IMG/VR virus record: IMGVR_UViG_3300042892_001725
Span: 26,999-90,998 of that record
Strand: one strand, 5' to 3'
Length of the DNA: 64,000 nucleotides
Source of the DNA: a virus
Part shown: piece by piece, positions 43,356 to 50,889 of the stretch
Position numbering within the stretch: the first letter of the stretch is position 1
Layout of the letters: every line of letters begins with the position of its first letter
Program-made: the position numbers and the translations under genes
The notes under the pieces: generated by a model
The model's input: the letters and a program-made list of their open reading frames with translations, nothing else
Told to the model about the DNA's origin: nothing
The model's database searches: none

Positions 43356-43363
43356 TATAAATA
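43356..43363 (-). promoter_or_regulatory. TATTTAT late-promoter-like box
   Basis: TATTTATA on the minus strand in the same TATTTATAAATA palindrome as at 41862. It lies between the portal stop and the ATG at 43342. Confidence 0.5.
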
Positions 43364-43364
43364 T

Positions 43365-45251
43365 CTAATCTTTTAGAAGTTTACCTAATTGAGCTTCAAT
43401 TTCTCCTAAAGAGTTTCCACCTTTGGATAAATCAATGTATGAATCATCTTCTGTCATATTACTTCTTTCTACCAATATTTTTAAATTATCTCTATTAAAT
43501 GATTCAGGAGTTACTTCTGCTTCGGGAGCTGCCGCCTCAGGGGCTCCACCCGGTTCAGGTCCACCCGGTTCAGGTCCTGGTTCAGGTCCACCTAAATCTT
43601 CCATTCCTCCACCTAAGTCTCCACCTCCGCCGAAACCTCCTCCACCTCCCGGTGGTGGTGGGGATGATGGTGCCGCACCACCGGCAGTTGCTCCGGATGC
43701 AGGGTTACCATATAATTTATCGATATTATCGAAGATACCTGTATGTGTTATGATAGTTGCCGTATTTGTTAATTCAGCTCCGACAGCCATCTCAATTCTT
43801 TGTTGTTGTAAATCAAGTTTGATTTCCTCATCAGAGAATCCTAAAATATGTTTCTTAGCCCACGATACAGATACCGGAGCAATACCCGCAATTGCCGCAA
43901 CGGCTTGTTGGTATAATGCAATTTTTTCTTTCCAAAGGTCATTCTTTAATAAATCTGCTTGGGATGATGGATTGGTTAGTCCTAACGTAAAGTTAGATAA
44001 CTCATCTTCAAACCCTAATAAGAATAAATGAATGATTGCAATTTTATTTAATTCGGCAATCATTGATTTTTGAATCTTATTGATTGTTCTTGCAAAACGA
44101 ATATCCTGTAATGATAAATTCTTACCATCACCGGCAGTTTCTTCAAATCCTAAAAATGCTTTAGGAACACGAAGAGCGGTTAATAATTTCTTTTGGATAT
44201 ATTCTATATCGGCAATTTCAGATAAGTTTGTTGCTCCCGGTAACGTATCAATTGGTGATGCCGCCGCTGGGTCTCTAACAGGAATAAAGTAATCTTGGTC
44301 AACAGCCATTTGGTTGAATCTCATATCGACATTACCTGTTTTAGCATCAACAACTTGGTCACGTTTAAATTTGTTTGCAACACGTTGTACGTAAGCCTCA
44401 ACATCTTTATCATCCATATTACCAACGAATACTTTGAACACACGTCTTTCCGGTGCTCTTGAAGTTCTATAAATTAACATCGCATCTTCCGATAATAATA
44501 ATTGTTTCCAAATACGTCTTGCTTTTTCTAACATTGACGTTCCGTATGGAAGTTTTCTATCGTCACCTAATAAACGGAAGTGGGCAACTTCCCAAGAGTT
44601 AAACTCCATATCTTTTGCCTTCCACTTAAATCTTAATCCTTTGTGTTCTGCAGGTTCATCTATAGTTGCAGATTTTGCTGCCATACCTCTTTCCAAACGT
44701 TCTATTTCAATGTTTGGTAATTGCATACAACCAACAATACCTTTATCTGAATCTAATTTTAAATAAACAAAGTTATCACCATACTTACAAGTATTTCTTG
44801 TCCACATAGTTAAATTCGTATTAACGTCTAATACGTTATTGAATAAATCGGCTAGTATAGATTTTATTCTTTTTGATTCAGAATAAATTTGTAACATATA
44901 TCCATTCTCATCAACAGTTGTTGATTCTTCACCATAGATGTCTAATGCCGCTGATATCTCAGGGGTGTATTCCATAGATTCATAATCGTAAAATGAAGCC
45001 AAACGAGTTGGTTCATAATAAACTGCTTGAGTGTATAGATTACTTTCAATCTTAGTCCATTGGTTAGATAGGTAATATGTTTGTTGAGCTTGTAATTTTT
45101 CTCTTTCATATTCCGCTTGTGATGTTGTCTTTAACAACTCTTTCTTATCTAACTTATATGTTGGGTAGTCTTGATTTAATAACGCGTTTGGTCCAAAGGC
45201 TCTTGATAACCTTTGCCAAACCGTTAAATCATTATTTTCATTATTTTCCAT
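43365..45251 (-). CDS. Portal protein, gp20-like
   Basis: A 628-residue protein that forms the dodecameric DNA gate of the head. Typical segments are ASFYDYESMEYTPEISAALD, MWTRNTCKYGDNFVYLKLD, WEVAHFRLLGDDRKLPYGTS, DAMLIYRTSRAPERRVFKV and YIQKKLLTALRVPKAFLGFE. About 60 C-terminal residues (near 515-575) are Gly/Pro/Ala-rich and probably disordered. It is upstream of the protease and core genes, the T4 order. A late-type box is 29 nt before the ATG. Confidence 0.92.
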   Translation of the reverse strand: MENNENNDLTVWQRLSRAFGPNALLNQDYPTYKLDKKELLKTTSQAEYEREKLQAQQTYYLSNQWTKIESNLYTQAVYYEPTRLASFYDYESMEYTPEISAALDIYGEESTTVDENGYMLQIYSESKRIKSILADLFNNVLDVNTNLTMWTRNTCKYGDNFVYLKLDSDKGIVGCMQLPNIEIERLERGMAAKSATIDEPAEHKGLRFKWKAKDMEFNSWEVAHFRLLGDDRKLPYGTSMLEKARRIWKQLLLSEDAMLIYRTSRAPERRVFKVFVGNMDDKDVEAYVQRVANKFKRDQVVDAKTGNVDMRFNQMAVDQDYFIPVRDPAAASPIDTLPGATNLSEIADIEYIQKKLLTALRVPKAFLGFEETAGDGKNLSLQDIRFARTINKIQKSMIAELNKIAIIHLFLLGFEDELSNFTLGLTNPSSQADLLKNDLWKEKIALYQQAVAAIAGIAPVSVSWAKKHILGFSDEEIKLDLQQQRIEMAVGAELTNTATIITHTGIFDNIDKLYGNPASGATAGGAAPSSPPPPGGGGGFGGGGDLGGGMEDLGGPEPGPEPGGPEPGGAPEAAAPEAEVTPESFNRDNLKILVERSNMTEDDSYIDLSKGGNSLGEIEAQLGKLLKD

Positions 45252-45280
45252 ATTCTAAATTTAAATATAATTTTCCTTAT

Positions 45281-45288
45281 ATAAATAG
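45281..45288 (-). promoter_or_regulatory. TATTTAT late-promoter-like box
   Basis: TATTTATA on the minus strand in the 64-bp gap before the portal gene. Confidence 0.5.
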
Positions 45289-45315
45289 TTTACTTTGTTC
45301 TAATAAGTATCTGTT

Positions 45316-48300
45316 TTACTTATTGTGAGTTAAGACATTATTCGCAAAATATAAATTACTATTATTCACATCAACGTTATAAACTGTTGTTGATTCTGTA
45401 ATTGTCACTAATGATGTGATTTCAAATTCAGTATTGTCAATATCTAATAATACATCACCAACATTTAAATCAGATGTTGTTCTGATATACCAAACACCAT
45501 TTTGTTTAACAACGTGGTTATGAGAATCAGTCGCAATTAATTTATCGTTATTAATATTAATAACCGAATCAAATTCATATATTGTAAAATTAATTACTGT
45601 AGAGGTTGATTCTACATAATTTAAAGTGTCACTACTCCAAGAGTACCATTCGTTTGATGGTTGTGGCATTCCTGAAACATCAATAGATTTAAGTATGTCG
45701 TTAACTTGAACATCTTGTATTAATTTAGTTGAACCATCAGATAATGTTATTACTGTATTAACAACTAAACAACCACACGAAAAACAAGCACCCGTAAATG
45801 CGGTTCCATCCCAATATCTTCTACTAAAGTTATCAGTGGTTTTATAATAACCCGCAGCTGCAAATGCGAAGGTACAATTACCGGATATATCATCATCATA
45901 TAATTCGGTTGCGTCACATAAACCTAAAATTGCGGAACGATTTATACATTGATTAACTAACGCCCAACCAGGTAACGAACATACAGCATTTGACACTCTA
46001 TATCCTAATGTAATATTTGTTGCGCAACAATTATATATTGATGGAAGCCAACCACCTGAATTGTCACCACCGCCAAATGAAATAGTGTTTTCTTGAGCAC
46101 AAATATTCGGTGAATCACCCATATTGTTAGCAAAGGAACTTGCAGGGAACCCTTCACAATCAATATAATCAAAAGTTGTTGAACCAAAGAAAGGACCACC
46201 TGGTGGAGACCAATATAATTCATAACATACACAAGTTACTCCAGGTGGTGTTTCAGTCGGTGTAGGTGTAGGTGTTTTTGTTGGTGTTGGTGTTTGAGTT
46301 CTTGTAGGTGTAGGTGTTGGTGATGGGAACACATAAGTAATAACATTTGAAACTCCCGTAAGAGACGAACAAAATAATGTCATTCTAAAGTATATTGTTC
46401 CACTATTAATACCGGTTATTGCCGACCTAGGTGAAGTACAACCACCTGCACCACCCAAAGTCCAAGTTATATTATCAGACGAATATTCCGGTAAAAGTGT
46501 TCCACAAGAACCTGCTGTTGTGAAATTATAATTCCAAGTGGTTCCTGAAACATATGTGGTAGAAATTAATGTAACACCACACGATGTTGTTGGCGTTGGA
46601 GTGTTTGTTCGAGTAGGTGTTTGTGTAGGAGTTTTAGTAGGCGTTTGTGTTTGCGTCGGAGTTGCAGTTAATGTTGTTGTTGTTGTTGGAGTTTGAGTTT
46701 TAGTTGGAGTTTGTGTTTGTGTTTTGGTTGGAGTGTTAGTAGGAGTTTTAGTTGGCGTCTGAGTCTGAGTCGGAGTTGCAGTTAATGTTGTTGTTGTTGT
46801 TGGGGTTTGAGTTTTAGTTGGAGTGTTGGTTGGAGTTTTAGTAGGCGTTTGTGTATTTGTTGGTGTTGGTGTCGGAGTTGGGGTTGGGAAGAAATATGGG
46901 AAAACTTCAGAATATGCGCTAATACCACCTGATGTACATAATTGACCCACTTTTACATAAACATTTCCTGTTGTAGTAAGAGAGTCAAAAGTAAACGGTG
47001 ATGTACAGTTACTTGGAGTTGCCACAGCAGAATTAAAGTTTATATTATCATAAGAATATATCATAAAAATACCACTACAATTTGGTCCCGGAATAATCGA
47101 AACAGATAAAATTGAACCTGATGACAATGTAACACCTAACATTTGAGGTGCTGAACAAACTGGTGTGTTTGTAGGCGTCTGTGTTTGAGTTTTGGTTGGT
47201 GTTTGTGTTTGAGTATTAGTAGGTGTTTGAGTCATTGTTTTTGTTGGTGTTGGTGTTTGAGTTTTTGTTGGTGTTTGAGTGTTTGTTGGAGTTTGAGTCT
47301 GAGTTGGTGTTGCGGTTAATGTCGTTGTTGTTGTTGGAGTTTGAGTTTTGGTTGGAGTGTTAGTCGGAGTTTGAGTAGGTGTTTGTGTCGGTGTTGAAGT
47401 TTGAGTTTGTGTTTGTGTTTGAGTTTGTGTTTGAGTGTTTGTTGGTGTATTGGTAGGTGTTTGTGTTGGTGTTGAAGTTTGTGTTTGTGTTTGTGTAGGA
47501 GTATTTGTTGGTGTTGTTGAAATTGTTGGAGTTACTGTTGGCGTTACCGTTGGAGTCACAGTTTGAGTTGGAGTTGGTGTAGGTGTAGGTAAAATACATT
47601 CGTGGTCTAATTGACAAATAAGGCAACTCACATATGAAGTTAAACTAATAATTTCATATTGACTGTTAAATGACGTAGGATTTATTGCTTTAACACAACC
47701 ACTATATCCGGTAGTCTCTATATAATAGAAGTTATCAATAAAAACAGGATATATTATTCCACCCACTTTATATATTATAGATGGGTAACAACAATCTTCA
47801 AAATACCCAATTGTTGGAGGTAATGGTGACGGTGTTTGTGTTTGAGTTTGTGTTTGTGTTGGAGTGTTAGTCGGAGTTTGTGTAGTGGTTTGAGTTTGCG
47901 TTTGTGTTTGCGTTTGCGTATTTGTTGGCGTATTTGTTTGAGTATTTGTTTGTGTAGGAGTATTTGTTGGTGTCATTGTTGGTGTTGTTGTAGGGCGATT
48001 TGTTGGTGTGGGAGTATGAGTCTTAGTTGGAGTTTGAGTTGGAGTGATAGTGTTAGTAGGTGTAGCTGTATTGGAAGGTGTTTGTGTTTGTGTCTGCGTT
48101 GTCGTTTGTGTTGGGGTTTGTGCTGGTGTTCCAGTATTAGTTGGTGTAACAGTATTAGTTTGAGTTGGTGTTTGAGTTGGAGTATCTGTAATAGTAGGTG
48201 TCGGTGTATTTGTCGGTGTATTTGTCGGTGTTAATGATATACAAGGAATATCCAACGAGCAAGTTTCATCGTAATACATTACGTAAATAATGTAAGTTCC

Positions 48301-48438
48301 ATAATAATTTTCGGATTCGTAATTATACGGTAATGTAACTTCACCAATATTTATAACCCCCCCCGAACAAGGGAAAAAGGTTATATCGGCTAATTGTCCG
48401 TTATAATTCGCAGTTAATATTTCTAAAGTTGTACTCAT
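45316..48438 (-). CDS. Modular fibre protein with C-terminal Hint (intein-like) domain
   Basis: A 1040-residue protein. Residues 1-68 are the shared N-terminal module (ILTANYNGQLADITFFP ... INIGEVTLPYNY). Thr/Pro linkers follow at about 70-205, 285-430, 525-620 and 710-730. Between them lie a Cys-rich domain (EDCCYPSIIYKVGG), also found in the 1062-residue fibre, and two Fn3-like Cys-containing beta domains. Residues about 735-880 are another Cys-rich region. Residues 890-1040 form a complete Hint domain: CLVVNTVITLSDGS (Cys890), ATDSHNHVV (His973) and VYNVDVNNSNLYFANNVLTHN ending THNK. The Hint fold cleaves or splices peptide bonds; with Lys after HN and no extein, cleavage rather than splicing is expected. 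Confidence 0.8.
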   Translation of the reverse strand: MSTTLEILTANYNGQLADITFFPCSGGVINIGEVTLPYNYESENYYGTYIIYVMYYDETCSLDIPCISLTPTNTPTNTPTPTITDTPTQTPTQTNTVTPTNTGTPAQTPTQTTTQTQTQTPSNTATPTNTITPTQTPTKTHTPTPTNRPTTTPTMTPTNTPTQTNTQTNTPTNTQTQTQTQTQTTTQTPTNTPTQTQTQTQTPSPLPPTIGYFEDCCYPSIIYKVGGIIYPVFIDNFYYIETTGYSGCVKAINPTSFNSQYEIISLTSYVSCLICQLDHECILPTPTPTPTQTVTPTVTPTVTPTISTTPTNTPTQTQTQTSTPTQTPTNTPTNTQTQTQTQTQTQTSTPTQTPTQTPTNTPTKTQTPTTTTTLTATPTQTQTPTNTQTPTKTQTPTPTKTMTQTPTNTQTQTPTKTQTQTPTNTPVCSAPQMLGVTLSSGSILSVSIIPGPNCSGIFMIYSYDNINFNSAVATPSNCTSPFTFDSLTTTGNVYVKVGQLCTSGGISAYSEVFPYFFPTPTPTPTPTNTQTPTKTPTNTPTKTQTPTTTTTLTATPTQTQTPTKTPTNTPTKTQTQTPTKTQTPTTTTTLTATPTQTQTPTKTPTQTPTRTNTPTPTTSCGVTLISTTYVSGTTWNYNFTTAGSCGTLLPEYSSDNITWTLGGAGGCTSPRSAITGINSGTIYFRMTLFCSSLTGVSNVITYVFPSPTPTPTRTQTPTPTKTPTPTPTETPPGVTCVCYELYWSPPGGPFFGSTTFDYIDCEGFPASSFANNMGDSPNICAQENTISFGGGDNSGGWLPSIYNCCATNITLGYRVSNAVCSLPGWALVNQCINRSAILGLCDATELYDDDISGNCTFAFAAAGYYKTTDNFSRRYWDGTAFTGACFSCGCLVVNTVITLSDGSTKLIQDVQVNDILKSIDVSGMPQPSNEWYSWSSDTLNYVESTSTVINFTIYEFDSVININNDKLIATDSHNHVVKQNGVWYIRTTSDLNVGDVLLDIDNTEFEITSLVTITESTTVYNVDVNNSNLYFANNVLTHNK
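45319..45771 (-). other. Hint / intein-like autoprocessing domain
   Basis: It encodes residues 890-1040 of the fibre. The N-terminal Cys block, TxxH block and C-terminal LTHN block are all present in about 150 residues, with no homing endonuclease insert. Confidence 0.85.
46580..46890 (-). repeat. Thr/Pro-coding low-complexity repeat
   Basis: Encodes TPTKTPTQTPT-type linkers. Two stretches (near 46620-46710 and 46760-46850) share an almost identical TTTTTLTATPTQTQT block, suggesting duplication. Confidence 0.85.
47160..47590 (-). repeat. Thr/Pro/Gln-coding low-complexity repeat
   Basis: The longest linker of the 1040-residue fibre, about 140 residues of TQTPTNTPTKTQT type. It carries another TTTTLTATPTQTQT copy. 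Confidence 0.85.
47825..48235 (-). repeat. Thr/Pro/Gln-coding low-complexity repeat
   Basis: Encodes about 135 residues between the N-terminal module and the first Cys-rich domain of the same fibre. Confidence 0.85.
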
Positions 48439-48458
48439 ATATTGTTAGTTCGTATAAA

Positions 48459-48668
48459 TTAAGGTGTTGGTGGGGGATTATTCAAAGACCCCGATACACC
48501 TGTTGCCGGTATGTATATATAATAATCACCATACGGATAATCTGTAGGGTAATCATACGGTAATGTAACCGTACCAATATTAATTGTTCCACCTGTTGAT
48601 GGATTAAAAGTTATATCGGCGGTATATCCGGTATAATTATTTGTCGATATTCTATATATATATTCCAT
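48459..48668 (-). CDS. Stand-alone copy of the fibre N-terminal module
   Basis: A 69-residue protein consisting only of the shared module: YRISTNNYTGYTADITFNPS, GGTINIGTVTLPYDY and YPYGDYYIYIPATG, with a short Pro tail (NNPPPTP). It aligns over its full length with the first 70 residues of the proteins starting at 48438, 50885 and 53301. It could be a minimal structural partner that occupies the same virion site, or a remnant of a fibre gene that lost its distal part. It is packed 20 bp from one paralogue and 3 bp from the other. Confidence 0.7.
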   Translation of the reverse strand: MEYIYRISTNNYTGYTADITFNPSTGGTINIGTVTLPYDYPTDYPYGDYYIYIPATGVSGSLNNPPPTP

Positions 48669-48671
48669 AAA

Positions 48672-50885
48672 TTAAGTTAACATTCCTCCGTCGCTAATTG
48701 ACCAAAAATAAGTTGTTACAAGGGTTGTCCTTGCCGCCAAACCAGCTGATGTGTATTTTGCACTACCAAAATTAATCTGTATCCCTATTTGTGGGTTTTT
48801 TGTTACCCACCCATTATAAATACTATCTAAATTGTATGTGAAAAAAGTAATAGGGTTTTTAGTTCCCATAAAATAATAAAAATTTGTAACACCTGATATG
48901 TTCCAATTCCCTAAATTTTGTTTAAAATATTGGTTTTCATAAAACATATACACAACATTAGATACTTTAGAAATATCCCAATTTCCAATAGGTTGATTAA
49001 ATTTTGAACCCCTAAACATATTAAACAAACTAATAACATTTGAAACATTCCACCCGGATAATGGTTGATTAAATTGAGATTGATAGAACATCGCACCCAT
49101 ATCTGTGACACCCGACACATTCCAATTATTAATTGGTTGATTGAATGATGAAGTGGCAAACATATTACTCATACTTGTAACCTTTGAAACATTCCACCCG
49201 GATAATGGTTGATTAAATATTTGATTATTAGAGAACATATCACTCATATTTGTAACTCCAGAAACATTCCAATTATTTATATTTTGATTAAATTGAGAAT
49301 TATTAAACATGGAAAACATAAGAGTAACTTTAGAAACATTCCATCCGGATAATGGTTGGTCAAATAAACTGTTAAAAAACATATAACTCATATTTGTAAC
49401 TTTAGATACATCCCAATTATCAATTTGTTGGTTAAATATTCTATTATTATAAAACATACCTGACATATTTGTTACATTACTAACAGTCCAACTTGATAAT
49501 GGTTGATTAAATGTTGAGTTGGAATAGAACATATTCGACATATTGGTAACATTTGAGACGTTCCACCCGGATAATGGTTGATTAAATATTTGATTATTAG
49601 AGAACATACCCGACATATTGGTAACACCCGAAACATTCCAATCCCCAATTGGATGGTTAAATGTTGAGTTGTAATAGAACATATAACTCATATTGGTAAC
49701 ACCCGAAACATTCCAATTCCCAATTGGATGGTTAAATGCTGAGTTGTAATAGAACATACCACTCATATTTGTAACATTTGAAACATTCCAATTTTCAATA
49801 GGTTGATTAAATATTGAGTTGTTATAGAACATATAACTCATATCTGTAACATTTGAAACATCCCATCCGGATAATGGTTGATTAAATGATGACCCATTAA
49901 ACATATAACCCATATTTGTAACACCTGAAACATTCCAATTATTGATTGGTTGGTTAAATGGACAAGACTCAAACATATTACTCATATCAACAACATTTGA
50001 AACATCCCATCCGGATAATGGTTGATTAAATTGAGAATTACTAAACATATAATTTGTGTATTGAACATTTGAAACATTCCACCCGGATAATGGTTGATTA
50101 TAACTTGTCAAATAAAACATTCCACTTATATTTGTAATTCCCGAAATATCCCAATTATTTAAGTTTTGATTAAATAATATACATCCGGAGAATAAATAAG
50201 ATAAACTTGTTATATTAGAAATGTCCCACGATTGTATATTATTTACAGATGTTAAACTATAACATTCTGCAAACATAGCGTCGATATTAGTCAGATTTGA
50301 AGTGTCTAAAGTATCGATTACGGTAGATAAATCTAAATTAAAACAATAATAAAATTGATATCCACCATCAATTAATTTTACATCACCCCACTGTTGAACA
50401 CTTAAAATTTTACCATAATCACCAGCATAATTTCCTATATTAAACCCGTCAATTACTCCAAACATACGTATAGTATATGTTCCTATAACATTGTAAGTAT
50501 GTATAAGCTCAGGTTGACTATATGATGTTATTGTGTCTGTATTTCCATCACCCCAATCAATTACAAAATTAAAAGTTCCTGATGGGTCTAACACAATACC
50601 AATTTGATTAGTGTTAGTAAAACCTTCATTGTCGGTTTTCCAACTTGAAATGAACAATATTAACGTATCACCGATTAAATCCCAAGAAGGTGGCGGATAA
50701 TCTAAAATACAGGTTTTATTATAAAAAGGTATGTATACGGTATATGTTCCATAATAATAATCTGTATTATAATCGTATGGTAATAACTGTGAACCTAAAC
50801 TAATAGTTCCTCCGGTATATGCGGAATAACTTATATCTCCGATATACCCGTCGTAATTTGTTGTAAATATTTCAAAAGTTTTCAT
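48672..50885 (-). CDS. Fibre protein: N-terminal module, PKD, BspA-type LRR
   Basis: I start at the ATG at 50885, because MKTFEIFTTNYDGYIGDISY then aligns with the paralogues and lies 4 nt after the upstream stop. An ATG at 50906 is in frame but inside the upstream gene. The product is 737 residues. After the 65-residue module come a PKD-like domain (FNFVIDWGDGNTD ... HTYNVIGTYTIRM), about 19 repeats of FNQPLSGWNVSNVTNMS type with MF ends, and the cap (LDSIYNGWVTKNPQIG ... WSISDGGML). No Thr/Pro linker is present. LRR surfaces usually bind proteins or glycans, so a receptor-binding role is inferred. Confidence 0.72.
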   Translation of the reverse strand: MKTFEIFTTNYDGYIGDISYSAYTGGTISLGSQLLPYDYNTDYYYGTYTVYIPFYNKTCILDYPPPSWDLIGDTLILFISSWKTDNEGFTNTNQIGIVLDPSGTFNFVIDWGDGNTDTITSYSQPELIHTYNVIGTYTIRMFGVIDGFNIGNYAGDYGKILSVQQWGDVKLIDGGYQFYYCFNLDLSTVIDTLDTSNLTNIDAMFAECYSLTSVNNIQSWDISNITSLSYLFSGCILFNQNLNNWDISGITNISGMFYLTSYNQPLSGWNVSNVQYTNYMFSNSQFNQPLSGWDVSNVVDMSNMFESCPFNQPINNWNVSGVTNMGYMFNGSSFNQPLSGWDVSNVTDMSYMFYNNSIFNQPIENWNVSNVTNMSGMFYYNSAFNHPIGNWNVSGVTNMSYMFYYNSTFNHPIGDWNVSGVTNMSGMFSNNQIFNQPLSGWNVSNVTNMSNMFYSNSTFNQPLSSWTVSNVTNMSGMFYNNRIFNQQIDNWDVSKVTNMSYMFFNSLFDQPLSGWNVSKVTLMFSMFNNSQFNQNINNWNVSGVTNMSDMFSNNQIFNQPLSGWNVSKVTSMSNMFATSSFNQPINNWNVSGVTDMGAMFYQSQFNQPLSGWNVSNVISLFNMFRGSKFNQPIGNWDISKVSNVVYMFYENQYFKQNLGNWNISGVTNFYYFMGTKNPITFFTYNLDSIYNGWVTKNPQIGIQINFGSAKYTSAGLAARTTLVTTYFWSISDGGMLT
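48860..50350 (-). repeat. BspA/DUF285-type LRR array (about 19 units)
   Basis: Repeats of about 72-75 bp. Several neighbours are nearly identical in DNA (for example around 49590-49760), giving scope for recombination. Confidence 0.9.
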
Positions 50886-50889
50886 AATA

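Noticed and set aside
45302-45324. Hairpin AATAAGTA / TACTTATT as a terminator at the end of the Hint-bearing fibre
   Set aside because: The stem is almost all A/T and no T-run follows on the minus strand.
47836-48234. Plus-strand Cys/Leu/Ser-rich frame, and similar ones at 5756-6001 and 55865-56215
   Set aside because: They are antisense shadows of Thr/Pro repeats, which stay open on both strands because of their simple composition.
45316-48438. Functional splicing intein
   Set aside because: The Hint domain ends the protein: after LTHN there is only one Lys and a stop, so there is no C-terminal extein or +1 Cys/Ser/Thr for splicing.
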